This document shows positions 36,385 to 46,066 of a stretch of DNA of 54,459 nucleotides, in pieces. The notes under the pieces are model-generated. The model was not told the DNA's origin. It was given only the letters and a program-made list of their open reading frames with translations, and searched no databases. Position 1 is the stretch's first letter, and each line of letters begins with the position of its first letter. The translations under genes and the position numbers were made by a program. Source of the stretch: Paracoccaceae bacterium (GTDB taxonomy: Bacteria; Pseudomonadota; Alphaproteobacteria; Rhodobacterales; Rhodobacteraceae). The stretch spans positions 1 to 54,459 of the forward strand of contig JAFGTV010000061.1 in the NCBI GenBank assembly GCA_016938875.1, written 5' to 3'.

Positions 36385-36738
36385 TCAGGGGCAGCGGATC
36401 AGCGCGCTGGCATATCCGTCGCGGATCACCACGATGCCATTCGCGCTGCGCATCAGCATGATGCGTTCGCTGTAAGTAACACCCTCACCCGCGCATTGCC
36501 CATCATAGAGCGTCGCCGCCATGCCGCGTACCGGCACCGGGTTGGTCAGGGCACACTTGTTTTCCACCCCGTAAAACGTCCCGTTCATCACCGCCAGCGC
36601 GCCGCCATCCATCCCCACAGACCGGCAATCCCAACCCTGCGCCCAGGGCGCATCAGGGCGGTAAAGGCCATCATAGGCATCGGCGGCGGCCGCCCCCGGT
36701 CCCAGCACCAAGACAGCACAGACCGCAACCAGACGCAT
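36385..36738 (-). CDS. Small exported hypothetical protein with four cysteines
   Basis: This 117-residue protein has a signal peptide (MRLVAVCAVLVLGPGAAAAD) and a mature part with four Cys (GWDCRSV, NKCALT, GQCAGEG, IRCP), spaced for two periplasmic disulfides. No family is recognised. ATG 36738 has TAGG close upstream; an in-frame GTG at 36750 would add four residues and overlap the dapD stop by 8 bases. Position between dapD and the 110-residue gene suggests cotranscription. Confidence 0.7.
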   Translation of the reverse strand: MRLVAVCAVLVLGPGAAAADAYDGLYRPDAPWAQGWDCRSVGMDGGALAVMNGTFYGVENKCALTNPVPVRGMAATLYDGQCAGEGVTYSERIMLMRSANGIVVIRDGYASALIRCP

Positions 36739-36742
36739 CGGC

Positions 36743-37570
36743 CTAGTCACGCAACAGCTCGTTGATGCCGGTCTTGGACCGGGTCTGGGCGTCCACCCGT
36801 TTCACGATCACCGCGCAGTAGAGGTTCACGCCGTTCTTGGACGGCATCGAGCCGGCAACCACCACCGAATAGGGCGGCACCTCGCCATACATCACCTCGC
36901 CGGTGTCGCGGTCGACGATCTTGGTCGATTTGCCGATGAACACGCCCATGCCCAGCACAGACCCCTCGCGCACGATGCAGCCCTCGACCACCTCGGAGCG
37001 GGCACCGATAAAGCAGTTGTCCTCGATGATCGTGGGCCCGGCCTGCATCGGTTCCAGAACACCGCCGATGCCCACGCCCCCCGACAGGTGCACGTTCTTG
37101 CCGATCTGCGCACACGAACCTACGGTCGCCCAGGTGTCGACCATGGTGCCGCTGTCCACATAGGCCCCAAGGTTCACAAAGGACGGCATCAGCACAACGC
37201 CCGGCGCGATAAAGGCCGATTTGCGCACGATACAATGGGGCACCGCGCGAAAGCCCGCCGCCTTCCACTCGTTATCGCCCCAGCCCTTGAACTTGCTGTC
37301 GACCTTGTCCCACCAATGACCGCCTTGGGGGCCACCGTCCTGTTGTTCCATATCCTTCAGCCGGAACCCCAGCAGAACCGCCTTTTTCGCCCACTGGTTG
37401 ACGCGCCAATCACCATTTTCCTGCCGCTCGGCCACGCGCAGGGTGCCCGCATCCAGCGCGTTCAGGGTATCCTCGATCGCCTCGCGGGTTTCGCCGCCAG
37501 TGCTGGGGGTAATCGTGTCGCGCGCCTCCCAGGCGGCTTCGATGGCGGCTTCGAGTTGGGCGTTGGACAT
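36743..37570 (-). CDS. dapD: 2,3,4,5-tetrahydropyridine-2,6-dicarboxylate N-succinyltransferase
   Basis: This 275-residue enzyme succinylates tetrahydrodipicolinate in the succinylase branch of lysine/DAP synthesis, feeding the substrate that DapE (33469) later deacylates. The left-handed beta-helix hexapeptide repeats are visible from about residue 115 ([20 protein letters not shown], then [20 protein letters not shown]). The end [16 protein letters not shown] is typical. GGAGAG lies before ATG 37570. It is divergent from the LOG-family gene across 91 bases. Confidence 0.96.
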   Translation of the reverse strand: MSNAQLEAAIEAAWEARDTITPSTGGETREAIEDTLNALDAGTLRVAERQENGDWRVNQWAKKAVLLGFRLKDMEQQDGGPQGGHWWDKVDSKFKGWGDNEWKAAGFRAVPHCIVRKSAFIAPGVVLMPSFVNLGAYVDSGTMVDTWATVGSCAQIGKNVHLSGGVGIGGVLEPMQAGPTIIEDNCFIGARSEVVEGCIVREGSVLGMGVFIGKSTKIVDRDTGEVMYGEVPPYSVVVAGSMPSKNGVNLYCAVIVKRVDAQTRSKTGINELLRD

Positions 37571-37661
37571 CGGTCTCTCCTCGGAAAACGTGACTGGCCT
37601 CGTTGGGCGTCAGGCTATAGACGCAAGAGGCCCCCGGCGCAATCCAAGCGAGTAGAGGCCC

Positions 37662-38480
37662 ATGAGCAACGACACCCCCCGCCCGTTCCGCGATGCCTAT
37701 GCCGACATTGAAACCGTCCGCGAAATCCCCGACACCCCCCAGACCCGTGCGCCCGCCTATCGCCTGGCCTTTGCCGATCCCGAGTTCCTGTGCCGCGACG
37801 AGCTGCGCCCCGTGCGCCTGCAACTGGAACTGCTGAAACCCGAACTGGTGATGAGCGAATACGGCATCGAAAGCACCATCGTGCTGTTCGGCAGCGCGCG
37901 CATCCCGGAACCGGCCAAGCGTGACACCGCACGGACGAAAACCCTGGCCGACTTTACCCGCTACTACGACGAGGCGCGCGAATTCGCCCGGCTGATGACC
38001 GCGAAAAGCCAGGCCAACGGAAAAAGCAACGTCATCGTAACCGGCGGCGGACCGGGCATCATGGAGGCCGGAAACCGCGGCGCAGCCGAGGCAGGCGGCG
38101 TGTCGATCGGGCTGAATATCGTGCTGCCCCATGAACAGGCGCCCAACGAATGGGTCACGCCCGATCTGTGCTTCAACTTTCACTATTTCGGCATCCGAAA
38201 GATGCACTTTTTGCTGCGCGCCTCGGCGATCGTGATCTTTCCCGGCGGCTTTGGCACGCTGGACGAGATGTTCGAGGCGCTGACCCTGATCCAGACCGGA
38301 CGCATGGCGCCGGTGCCCTTTTTGCTGTTCGGCCGGTCATTCTGGGAAACCGTCATCAACTGGGACGCCCTGGCCGAGGCCGGCACGATCACCCGCGCGG
38401 ATCTGAGCCTGTTCAGCTTTGTCGAAACGGCGCAAGAGGCCGTCGCGGTCATCGAAAACTGGACCCCGCCCGCCCGATAA
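37662..38480 (+). CDS. LOG-family / TIGR00730 Rossmann-fold protein
   Basis: This 272-residue protein belongs to the lysine-decarboxylase-like LOG family, whose characterised members hydrolyse nucleoside 5'-monophosphates (cytokinin-activating phosphoribohydrolase). TGGGPGIMEAGNRGAAEAGG and FPGGFGTLDEMFE (the PGGxGTxxE motif) mark the active site. It is longer at the N-terminus than the minimal plant-type LOG (about 190 residues), like bacterial TIGR00730 proteins. The physiological substrate is unknown. It ends against the hairpin at 38537-38590. Confidence 0.85.
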   Translation: MSNDTPRPFRDAYADIETVREIPDTPQTRAPAYRLAFADPEFLCRDELRPVRLQLELLKPELVMSEYGIESTIVLFGSARIPEPAKRDTARTKTLADFTRYYDEAREFARLMTAKSQANGKSNVIVTGGGPGIMEAGNRGAAEAGGVSIGLNIVLPHEQAPNEWVTPDLCFNFHYFGIRKMHFLLRASAIVIFPGGFGTLDEMFEALTLIQTGRMAPVPFLLFGRSFWETVINWDALAEAGTITRADLSLFSFVETAQEAVAVIENWTPPAR

Positions 38481-38536
38481 CCCGGCAAGGCGCGCCCCGC
38501 CCGCGCCGCGCGCCCAGCCGACCGGGTGGGTTTTTT

Positions 38537-38590
38537 GGATATTTAGAACCAGAAGAAGCCCGCATCCCCTTCTTCTGGTTTTAAATATCC
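38537..38590. terminator. Inverted pair of the GGATATTT...AGAAGAAG repeat forming a bidirectional terminator-like hairpin
   Basis: The forward copy (38537-38558) and inverted copy (38568-38590) can form a stem of about 22 bp with a single G.T wobble and a loop of about 9 bases. It is preceded by TTTTTT (38531-38536). It lies between the convergent LOG-family gene and rlmN. The forward sequence matches the repeats at 29515 and 47808. Confidence 0.7.
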
Positions 38591-38647
38591 ATTCGACGCG
38601 GGTCAGGGGCACGCCGGACACATGACGTGAGACCCCGGCCAAACGGC

Positions 38648-39877
38648 CTAGTGCACGTCGGGGGCGTCGGGGCGGCGGACGATGCGTTCGGGTTGCGGCA
38701 GCCCCGCCTCGGCAGCAATCTCAAAGCGGTTCTTGCGCGAGCGTTCGGTGGCCGATTTCAACTGCCCACAGGCGGCCATGATATCCTCGCCACGCGGGGT
38801 GCGGATCGGGCTGGCATAACCGGCCTTGTACAGGATGTCGGCAAAGGCCTGAATCCGCGCCCAGTCCGAGCGTTCATAGGGCGCGCCGGGCCATTCGTTG
38901 AACGGGATCAGGTTGATCTTGGCCGGGATGCCCTGGATCAGTTTCACCAGGCGGCGGGCGTCCGCATCGCTGTCGTTGACGTCCTTGAGCATCACGTATT
39001 CAAAGGTGATGCGTTCGGAATTCGACAGTTTGGGATAGGCGCGCAGGGCCGCGAAAAGTTGATCCAGCGGGTATTTGCGGTTGATCGGGACCAGCTTGTT
39101 GCGCATCTCGTCGGTCGTGGCGTGCAGCGATACCGCCAGCAGACAGCCGATTTCCGTCGCGGTGCGCCCGATTTCCGGCACGACGCCGCTGGTCGACAGG
39201 GTGATCCGGCGGCGCGACAGCGAGATCCCCTCGCCGTCCATGGTGATCTGCATCGCGTCGCGCACCGCCTCGAAGTTATAGAGCGGCTCGCCCATGCCCA
39301 TCAGCACGACGTTGGAAATCAGCCGGGTTTCGTCCTTGGGCGCGCGGCCGGGTTCGGGCCATTCGCCCAGATCGTCGCGCGCCAGCATGATCTGGCCGAC
39401 GATTTCGCCCGCCGTCAGGTTGCGCACCAGCCGCTGGGTGCCGGTGTGGCAGAAGGTGCAGGTCAGCGTACACCCCACCTGGGAAGAGATGCACAGCGTG
39501 CCGCGCCCCTCTTCGGGGATATAAACGACCTCGACTTCGTGGCCACCGGCGATGCGCACCAGGTATTTGCGGGTGCCGTCGGCCGAGACGTGGCGGCTGA
39601 CCACCTCGGGCAGATCAATGGTGAAATGCTCTGCCAGCAGGGCGCGATAATCCTTGGCAAGGTTGGTCATCGCGCCAAAGTCGCGCACGCCCTTGTGATA
39701 GATCCACTGCCACACCTGGTTCACCCGCATGCGGGCCTGTTTCTCGGGGGTGCCGGCGGCGATCAGCGCGTCGTGCATCTGCGGGCGGGTCAGGCCCACC
39801 AGGTTCTTGTGATCCGCCTGGGGCAGCTTGCGCGGGATCGGCATCGCCTCGGGGGTGATCGGGGGGGTCGCGGTCAT
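38648..39877 (-). CDS. rlmN: 23S rRNA (A2503-C2)/tRNA (A37-C2) methyltransferase, radical SAM
   Basis: RlmN methylates C2 of A2503 in 23S rRNA and A37 in some tRNAs. The radical-SAM cluster Cys are in [11 protein letters not shown] (CxxxCxxC). [10 protein letters not shown] is the GEP-like SAM motif, and the C-terminal catalytic Cys is in [22 protein letters not shown] is also family-specific. ATG 39877 (MTATPP) has GGAG 9 bases upstream; an ATG at 39892 is possible but lacks one. Confidence 0.95.
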   Translation of the reverse strand: MTATPPITPEAMPIPRKLPQADHKNLVGLTRPQMHDALIAAGTPEKQARMRVNQVWQWIYHKGVRDFGAMTNLAKDYRALLAEHFTIDLPEVVSRHVSADGTRKYLVRIAGGHEVEVVYIPEEGRGTLCISSQVGCTLTCTFCHTGTQRLVRNLTAGEIVGQIMLARDDLGEWPEPGRAPKDETRLISNVVLMGMGEPLYNFEAVRDAMQITMDGEGISLSRRRITLSTSGVVPEIGRTATEIGCLLAVSLHATTDEMRNKLVPINRKYPLDQLFAALRAYPKLSNSERITFEYVMLKDVNDSDADARRLVKLIQGIPAKINLIPFNEWPGAPYERSDWARIQAFADILYKAGYASPIRTPRGEDIMAACGQLKSATERSRKNRFEIAAEAGLPQPERIVRRPDAPDVH

Positions 39878-39992
39878 CTTGCGCGTCTCCATCGGGTAAG
39901 ACGACCCGGATATAGGATTCGTGGCGGGAAATAAACATCCCGCGCAGGGACGAACCTTGCGCGGGCCAAGTCGTGTCGCGGGTCAGTGGGCG

Positions 39993-40526
39993 TCAGTTGC
40001 CGCCGCAGCGGCGTTCGGCCTCTTCCATGGCGGCGGTGAAACCCAGCAGCGAGAAGGTATCCTGGGTCTGCGTGCCACGCCCGGAGCGTCCGGTCAGCAC
40101 CGCCTCGGCGCCACGCTTCATCGAGGCGATGATCTTGGCATCGTCGGCCTTGGATGCGGGCCAGGCCCATTCGCCATCCGTGAACAGGTCATAGCTGTCA
40201 TCGCCGACCTGCATCTTGACCGTCGAGTCCTTGGCAAAGGGATAGCCGCCGGTAAACGATACCTCGCCGGCCACACCCGCGCCGGGGCGGAAGGTGATGA
40301 ACAGCAAGATCTCGCCGCGGCGCACGGATACCACGCGCCCTTCCTTGGTGTTGACCGTCTGTTTGGGCGGCGACACGCCCCAGCATTCTGTCGGGTCATC
40401 CTCGACAAACACGTTCCAGTCGGTCTTGACCGCGACGTTGTTGGTCGATTCCTCTTGCGCCTGGGCGGACACTGCCATCAGCGCCATCATTCCACCCGCA
40501 AGGGCCATTCGCATCCAGGATGTCAT
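39993..40526 (-). CDS. Invasion-associated locus B (IalB) family exported protein
   Basis: This 177-residue protein has a signal peptide (MTSWMRMALAGGMMALMAVSAQA) and the IalB-like beta domain: DWNVFVEDDPTECWGVS, ILLFITFRPGAGVAGEVSFTGG (in parts) and the C-terminal ERRCGGN. Two Cys may form a disulfide. Family members are periplasmic or outer-membrane-associated and linked to host-cell entry in Bartonella, but most are of unknown role in free-living bacteria. GGAGG lies 11 bases before ATG 40526; a TTG at 40532 has better spacing. Confidence 0.8.
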   Translation of the reverse strand: MTSWMRMALAGGMMALMAVSAQAQEESTNNVAVKTDWNVFVEDDPTECWGVSPPKQTVNTKEGRVVSVRRGEILLFITFRPGAGVAGEVSFTGGYPFAKDSTVKMQVGDDSYDLFTDGEWAWPASKADDAKIIASMKRGAEAVLTGRSGRGTQTQDTFSLLGFTAAMEEAERRCGGN

Positions 40527-40607
40527 GTTCAACACAGCCTCCAGCCGTCCTTGCCTCTGATCCCGCCCGATCGTCCGACTTTCCGGAGCGTTTCCAGTAG
40601 CCCGGCG

Positions 40608-40631
40608 GGTTGCAACTCGATAATCGCAACC
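40608..40631. promoter_or_regulatory. Inverted repeat in the divergent region between the IalB-like and asparaginase genes
   Basis: GGTTGC (40608-40613) and GCAACC (40626-40631) are separated by 12 bases in the 176-base divergent gap. An operator for either gene is possible. The match is short and unsupported by other copies in the window. Confidence 0.25.
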
Positions 40632-40702
40632 TAACGTAGTCGCGCCGAATTGTGAAAGCCCCCTTGGCATAAAATTGCGCATTCGTGACGAAAGGAAACG
40701 AC

Positions 40703-41701
40703 ATGTCCGAGGCCGTGGAAATGGTGGAAATCTGGCGCGGTGGCATGGCCGAGTCGCGCCATCGCGGCCATGCGGTGATCTGCGATGTCCAGGGCCAGGT
40801 GGTTCAGGCCTGGGGCGATCCCGACATGCTGATCCTGCCGCGGTCCTCGTGCAAGATGATCCAGGCCCTGCCGCTGATCGAAAGCGGGGCGGCGGACGCC
40901 GCTGGCCTGGGGGTCGAGGAACTGGCGCTGTCGTGCGCCTCGCATCAGGGCGCGCCGCTGCATGTGGATCGCGTGACGCGCTGGCTGGACGGGATCGGCA
41001 TGGCCGAGGCTGATCTGCGCTGCGGCGCGCAGCCCACCCGCGACCCGGCAGAGCGTGACAGGATGATCCGCGCGGGCGAGTTGGCAAACCAGGTCCACAA
41101 CAATTGCTCGGGCAAGCATGCGGGGTTTCTGACCTTGGGACAGCGGCTGGGTGCGGGGCCTGAATATGTCGACCCCGCCCACCCCGTGCAGCAGGCCGTG
41201 CGCGCCGCGTTCGAGGATGTGACCGGGATGGACAGCCCCCGGTTCGGCATCGACGGCTGTTCCGCCCCCAATTTCGCCACCAGCGTGCATGGGCTGGCCC
41301 GTGCCATGGCATTTTTCGCAGCCGCCCGCCCCGATGCGGGCGATGCACGCGCCCGCGCCGCCGGGCGGCTGGTACAGGCGATGATGGCCCATCCCGACCT
41401 GGTCGCCGGCGAGGGGCGGGCCTGCACCGAACTGATGCGCGCCATGGGTGGCAAGGCCGCCGTCAAGACCGGTGCCGAGGCGGTGTTCGTCGCGATCCTG
41501 CCCGAACTGGGCCTGGGCGTCGCGCTGAAGATCGAGGATGGCACGACCCGCGCCGCCGAGGCGGCGATCACCGGCATCCTGTCCCAACTGGGCGTTCTGG
41601 ATCCCAACCATCCCGCCGCGCGCAAACGGCTGGGCGCGCCGATCACCAACTGGCGCGGGATCGAGACCGGCGAGATCAGGTTGGCAGAGGGGTTTGCCTG
41701 A
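40703..41701 (+). CDS. Asparaginase, asparaginase II (thermolabile-type) family
   Basis: This 332-residue protein matches the alphaproteobacterial asparaginase II family, distinct from E. coli AnsA/B. Features are the N-terminal VEIWRGGMAESRHRGHAVI, PRSSCKMIQALPLIESGAA, LSCASHQGAP, NNCSGKHAGFL and IDGCSAPNFA, with conserved Ser/Lys/Cys residues around the proposed active site. It would hydrolyse asparagine to aspartate and ammonia in the cytoplasm. AAAGGAAA precedes ATG 40703. It is 66 bases before a PLP enzyme gene on the same strand. Confidence 0.9.
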   Translation: MSEAVEMVEIWRGGMAESRHRGHAVICDVQGQVVQAWGDPDMLILPRSSCKMIQALPLIESGAADAAGLGVEELALSCASHQGAPLHVDRVTRWLDGIGMAEADLRCGAQPTRDPAERDRMIRAGELANQVHNNCSGKHAGFLTLGQRLGAGPEYVDPAHPVQQAVRAAFEDVTGMDSPRFGIDGCSAPNFATSVHGLARAMAFFAAARPDAGDARARAAGRLVQAMMAHPDLVAGEGRACTELMRAMGGKAAVKTGAEAVFVAILPELGLGVALKIEDGTTRAAEAAITGILSQLGVLDPNHPAARKRLGAPITNWRGIETGEIRLAEGFA

Positions 41702-41767
41702 CACACGGGCTTGCCATGGGGGGGGATTGCGGCCCACAGTGGGGTGGCCGCTGGGAACAGGACCGCC

Positions 41768-43042
41768 ATGACCCACCCGCTGATGCAGCGTCGCGCCCGG
41801 CTGATGGGGCCGAACGTGCCCACCTTTTACGCCGATCCGGTGCATATCGTGCGCGGCGATGGGGTCTGGCTGTGGGATGCCGACGGGCGGCGCTATCTCG
41901 ACGGCTATAACAACGTCCCCCATGTCGGCCATTGCCATCCCCGCGTGGTCGAGGCCATTGCCCGCCAGGCCGCCACGCTGAACACCCACACCCGCTATCT
42001 GCATGACACCGTCCTGGATTACATCGAGCGTCTGACCGCCACGATGGGCCACGGGCTGAGCCAGGCGATCATGGTCTGCACCGGGTCCGAGGCCAACGAT
42101 GTCGCCCTGCGCATGGCCCAGGCCGTGACCGGCGCCACTGGCATCATCGCCACCGACAACACCTACCACGGCAATACCACCGCGGTCAGCGCGCTTTCGA
42201 CCCGCCGCCCGCCGATCGGCGGCTATCCCGGCCATGTCCGGCTGGTGCCCGCCCCCGACAGCCTGTCCCCGCTGGGTGGCAGCGCCGAGGGCCAGGCGCG
42301 CGCCTTTGCCGATCACATCGCCCGCGCCATCGTCGAGCTGGACGAGGCCGGGCATGGGCTGGCCGGGGTCATGCTGTGCCCGTTCTTCGCCAACGAGGGG
42401 TTCCCCACCCTGCCCAAGGGCTTTCTGGACCCCGCCGCCCAGGTGATCCGCGATGCCGGCGGGCTGATCCTGGCCGACGAGGTGCAGCCCGGATTTGGCC
42501 GGCTGGGCAGCGCATTTTGGGGGCATGAGGTGCTGGGCTTTGCCCCGGACGTGGTCACCCTGGGCAAACCGATGGCCAATGGCCACCCGGTCGGCGCGGT
42601 GGTGACGCGGCCCGACATCATGGCCGCGTTTCGGGGCGCGTTCGGCTATTTCAACACCTTCGGCGGCAACCCGGTTTCGGCCGCCGCCGCCCTGGCCACC
42701 CTTGATGTGATCCAGGACGAAGGCTTGCAGGAAAACGCCCGCGTGGTCGGCGCCTATGCGCTGGAGCGGATGGGCGCGCTGACCCATCCGCTGCTGGCCC
42801 AGGTGCGCGGACAGGGGCTGTTCTTCGGCGCGGAATTCGTGATGGACGACGGCACACCCGCCAGCGATTTCGTCGCAACCCTGGCCGAAGGGATGCGCGC
42901 CCGTGGGGTTCTGGTGAACCGGATCGGACGGGCGATGAATACCCTCAAGATCCGCCCGCCGATGCCGTTTTCACGCGAGAACGCCGATCTCATGATGGAT
43001 ACGCTGGCCCTGGTGCTGGCCGAAACAAAGGTGCCCCGATGA
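41768..43042 (+). CDS. Class III PLP enzyme resembling AGXT2L-type phospho-lyases
   Basis: This 424-residue fold-type I PLP enzyme carries blocks recalled from the ETNPPL/PHYKPL phospho-lyases: [71 protein letters not shown] (Schiff-base Lys) and [16 protein letters not shown]. Those enzymes split phosphoethanolamine or 5-phosphohydroxylysine into an aldehyde, ammonia and phosphate. The next gene, overlapping by 4 bases, is an APH-fold kinase able to make such a phospho-substrate. Ordinary transamination (alanine:glyoxylate type) cannot be excluded. Confidence 0.8.
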   Translation: MTHPLMQRRARLMGPNVPTFYADPVHIVRGDGVWLWDADGRRYLDGYNNVPHVGHCHPRVVEAIARQAATLNTHTRYLHDTVLDYIERLTATMGHGLSQAIMVCTGSEANDVALRMAQAVTGATGIIATDNTYHGNTTAVSALSTRRPPIGGYPGHVRLVPAPDSLSPLGGSAEGQARAFADHIARAIVELDEAGHGLAGVMLCPFFANEGFPTLPKGFLDPAAQVIRDAGGLILADEVQPGFGRLGSAFWGHEVLGFAPDVVTLGKPMANGHPVGAVVTRPDIMAAFRGAFGYFNTFGGNPVSAAAALATLDVIQDEGLQENARVVGAYALERMGALTHPLLAQVRGQGLFFGAEFVMDDGTPASDFVATLAEGMRARGVLVNRIGRAMNTLKIRPPMPFSRENADLMMDTLALVLAETKVPR

Positions 43043-44025
43043 CCCAGGACGACACCCTGCCCCTGGCCCAAGAGGCCGCTAAGCACTGGCGCGGCTGCAC
43101 CGACCCCCACCTGATCTCGCACCGCGAAAACGCGGTCTACGCCGTCACCCTGCCCGCGGCCGAGAAAGGCGTGCTGCGCCTGCACCGCCGCGGCTATCAA
43201 AGCGAAGAGGCGATCCGGTCCGAGCTGTGGTGGTTGGACGCGCTGGCCAGTGCCGGCCTGTCGGTCCCCCGCCCCCAGCATACCGTCGACGGCGCCCTGC
43301 TGACGCAACTGGCCGATGGGCACGTGGCCTCGGTGCTGGCCTGGATGCCGGGGGCCGCATTGGGCACGGGCGGCACCCCGCTGCCCGGATCGCCCGATGA
43401 ACAGATGCGCCTTTATGCCAGTGCCGGACGCGCCATCGCCAACCTGCACGTCACCACCGATCGGCTGACGCTGCCGCCGAACTTTGCCCGCCCGCATTGG
43501 GATATCGACGGGCTGCTGGGCAGCGCACCGTTCTGGGGCCGATTCTGGGACCACCCCGCCGCCACCGAGGGTGAGTCCATCGTGATGTCAGAGGCGCGCC
43601 GATTTGCCCGCGAAAAGCTGACCGACTTCGCCGCCCGAGGCGGCGACCAAGGGCTGATCCACGCGGACCTGCTGCGCGAAAACATCCTGTTCGACGGGCC
43701 CCACGCGCATCTGATCGACTTCGACGATTGTGGTTTTGGGTTTCGACTCTACGACCTGGGCACGGCCCTGACGCCCAACCTGGAGGAACCCGCCCTGGAC
43801 CGGATCGCAACGGGGCTGATCGAGGGGTACGCGACCCTGCGCCCGCTTTCGGACGGGGACCTGGCGATGCTGCCCGTGTTCGTAATGCTCAGGACGCTGG
43901 CCTCTGTCGGCTGGACGATGCCGCGCCTGGCGCCTGGCGATCCGCGCATCCGCGCCTATCTGAACCGCGCGGTGCGCACGTCCCACGCCGTGCTGGAGGG
44001 GCAGCCGCTTTTCCACCTGGGCTGA
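43039..44025 (+). CDS. APH-fold phosphotransferase, candidate amino-alcohol (hydroxylysine/ethanolamine-like) kinase
   Basis: This 328-residue kinase of the aminoglycoside/choline phosphotransferase fold has the catalytic loop LIHADLLRENILFD and the metal-binding LIDFDDCGFG. VLRLHRRGYQSEEAIRSEL supplies the ATP-binding beta strands and Glu. The hydroxylysine kinase HYKK/AGPHD1 has the same fold. Coupling by a 4-base overlap (ATGA) to the phospho-lyase-like gene suggests it phosphorylates the lyase substrate. Specificity is not readable from sequence; homoserine- or choline-type kinases are alternatives. Confidence 0.8.
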   Translation: MTQDDTLPLAQEAAKHWRGCTDPHLISHRENAVYAVTLPAAEKGVLRLHRRGYQSEEAIRSELWWLDALASAGLSVPRPQHTVDGALLTQLADGHVASVLAWMPGAALGTGGTPLPGSPDEQMRLYASAGRAIANLHVTTDRLTLPPNFARPHWDIDGLLGSAPFWGRFWDHPAATEGESIVMSEARRFAREKLTDFAARGGDQGLIHADLLRENILFDGPHAHLIDFDDCGFGFRLYDLGTALTPNLEEPALDRIATGLIEGYATLRPLSDGDLAMLPVFVMLRTLASVGWTMPRLAPGDPRIRAYLNRAVRTSHAVLEGQPLFHLG

Positions 44026-44027
44026 GA

Positions 44028-44055
44028 CCGCCCGCCTGGCCAGGCGCCGGGGCGG
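44028..44055. terminator. Palindrome between the convergent kinase and pncB genes
   Basis: CGCCTGG/CCAGGCG (44033-44046) is a perfect 14-base palindrome flanked by CCGCCC and GGGCGG. It fills the 33-base gap between two convergent stop codons and could stop transcription on both strands. No T-tract is present. Confidence 0.4.
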
Positions 44056-44058
44056 GAT

Positions 44059-45351
44059 CTAGACGACCACTTCCATCGCGGTCTGCTTGCCCACGCCGAA
44101 CACCCGTTTATAGCGCGCGATTTCATCGGCGGGACCCATCGCCTTGTTGGGGTTGTCCGACAGTTTCACCGTGGGCCGGCCATTGGCGCTGACCGCCTTG
44201 CAGACCAGCGAAAACGGCGCAAGCGCGTCGTCGGGCACCAGCCCGCGGAAATCATTGGTCAGCAGGGTGCCCCAGCCAAAGCTGACCTTGGCGCGACCGT
44301 CGAAACGGTCCTGCAACTCGATGATCTTGTCGACATCCAGCCCGTCCGAAAAGATGATCAGCTTCTGCCGGGGATCCTCGCCGCGGCTCTTCCACCAGGC
44401 GATGGCGGTTTCCGCGCCTGCTGACGGGTCGCCAGAATCGATGCGAATCCCGGTCCAGCCTGCCAGCCAGTCCGGCGCATTCCGCAAAAAGCCCTCGGTG
44501 CCATAGGTGTCGGGCAGGATGATGCGCAGGTTGCCTTCGTGTTCCTCTTGCCAGTCGGCCAGAACGCGATAGGGGGCCTGGCGCAGCTCTTCGTCGGTTT
44601 CGGCCAGGGCGGCATAGACCATGGGCAGTTCATGGGCGTTGGTGCCGATCGCCTCGATATCGCGGTGCCGGGCGATCAGGCAGTTCGACGTGCCCACAAA
44701 GCGGTGGCCCAGCCCCTCGCTCATGGCCTGCACGCACCAGTCCTGCCACAGAAAGGAATGCCGCCGCCGGGTGCCGAAATCAGCCACGCGCAGGTGGTCA
44801 TAGGCGCGCAGGCGCTCCACCTTTTCCCACAGCTTGGTCATCGCGCGGGCATAGAGCACCTCCAGCTCGAACTTGCCCAGATGAGCCAGCACCGCGCGGC
44901 TGCGCAGTTCCATCAGAACGGCCAGCGCGGGGATTTCCCACATCATCACCTCGTGCCATTTGCCCTCGAATGTCAGCTCATACTGACCGTCGCGCCGTTC
45001 CAGGGTGTAGGGCGGCAATTGCAGCCCCTCGAACCACTCCATGAAATCAGAACGGAACATCTGCCGCTTGCCGTAAAACGTGTTGCCGCGCAGCCAGGTG
45101 CTTTCGCCGCGGGTCAGGCGCAGGGTGCGGATATGATCCAGTTGTTCGCGCAGCTCGCCCTCGTCGATCAGATCGGCCAGGCGGATATCGGTCGACCGGT
45201 TGATCAGCGAAAAACTGACATGGGTGTCGCGCCGGTTGCGAAAGACCGACTGGCACATCAACAGCTTGTAGAAATCCGTGTCGATCAGGGACCGGACGAT
45301 CGGGTCGATCTTCCACTTGTGATTATAGACGCGGGTGGCGATATCCACCAT
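44059..45351 (-). CDS. pncB: Nicotinate phosphoribosyltransferase
   Basis: PncB makes nicotinate mononucleotide from nicotinate and PRPP in NAD salvage. The 430-residue protein has [17 protein letters not shown] near the N-terminus, [30 protein letters not shown] and [17 protein letters not shown] in the phosphoribosyl-binding barrel. ATG 45351 lies one base after the pncA stop, with GAGCCCTGAG upstream, so the two are coupled. Confidence 0.95.
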   Translation of the reverse strand: MVDIATRVYNHKWKIDPIVRSLIDTDFYKLLMCQSVFRNRRDTHVSFSLINRSTDIRLADLIDEGELREQLDHIRTLRLTRGESTWLRGNTFYGKRQMFRSDFMEWFEGLQLPPYTLERRDGQYELTFEGKWHEVMMWEIPALAVLMELRSRAVLAHLGKFELEVLYARAMTKLWEKVERLRAYDHLRVADFGTRRRHSFLWQDWCVQAMSEGLGHRFVGTSNCLIARHRDIEAIGTNAHELPMVYAALAETDEELRQAPYRVLADWQEEHEGNLRIILPDTYGTEGFLRNAPDWLAGWTGIRIDSGDPSAGAETAIAWWKSRGEDPRQKLIIFSDGLDVDKIIELQDRFDGRAKVSFGWGTLLTNDFRGLVPDDALAPFSLVCKAVSANGRPTVKLSDNPNKAMGPADEIARYKRVFGVGKQTAMEVVV

Positions 45352-45352
45352 C

Positions 45353-45961
45353 TCAGGGCTCCAACACGATACGGGCGTCCAGCATCGTCGTGCGCGCATC
45401 CTCAAGCGAGCCGTTGAGGTCGATGCCCCGGCAGGCCCCCTCCAGCACGGTCACGGCATAGCCCAGCCGCACCGCGTCCAGCGCCGAGTAAAGCACGCAG
45501 AAATCAGTGGCGAGGCCAACCAGCGTAACGTGGTCGATCCCCCTGGCGGACAGGTAATCGTCAAGCCCGGTGGGGGTTTCATGGTCATTCTCGAAAAACG
45601 CGGAATAGCTGTCGATTTCCGGGCGGAACCCCTTGCGCACGATGTGATCGGCCTTGGCCACGTCCAGATCGGGGTGGAATTCGGCGCCGGGGGTATCCTG
45701 CACGCAATGCACGGGCCACAGGATCTGGGCACCATACGGCATCTCGATCACCTGATACGGGGCCATGCCGGGATGGTTCGCAGCGAAAGAGCTGTGATCG
45801 GCGGGGTGCCAGTCCTGGGTCAGGACACGGGTCTGAAACTCGTCCAGCAGGGCGTTGACGCGCGGCACGATCTCGTCGCCGCCGGGAACGGCAAGCGCGC
45901 CGCCGGGGCAGAAATCGTTTTGCACGTCAATCACGATCAGGGCTTCGTTGGCGGGTCGCAT
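45353..45961 (-). CDS. pncA: Nicotinamidase
   Basis: This 202-residue isochorismatase-fold amidase deamidates nicotinamide to nicotinate for PncB, its downstream neighbour. Catalytic Asp is in [13 protein letters not shown], Lys in HIVRKGF and Cys in [14 protein letters not shown]; metal-binding residues are in [19 protein letters not shown]-type sequence precedes ATG 45961. This pair gives a complete nicotinamide-to-NaMN salvage route. Confidence 0.95.
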   Translation of the reverse strand: MRPANEALIVIDVQNDFCPGGALAVPGGDEIVPRVNALLDEFQTRVLTQDWHPADHSSFAANHPGMAPYQVIEMPYGAQILWPVHCVQDTPGAEFHPDLDVAKADHIVRKGFRPEIDSYSAFFENDHETPTGLDDYLSARGIDHVTLVGLATDFCVLYSALDAVRLGYAVTVLEGACRGIDLNGSLEDARTTMLDARIVLEP

Positions 45962-46066
45962 GGGCCTTCCTCCGGTCGCTGTCGCCTTGGGGTTACGCAG
46001 GTGACCCGCTCAGGTCAATGGTCCGGTCTTGCCGCACCCATGGGTCAGGGCCTATCAGTTCAACCC

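Noticed and set aside
40631-42787. 718-codon open frame on the minus strand
   Set aside because: It lies antisense to asparaginase and the PLP enzyme. Its translation is Gly/His/Gln/Arg-rich without family motifs, a typical artefact of GC-rich codon bias.
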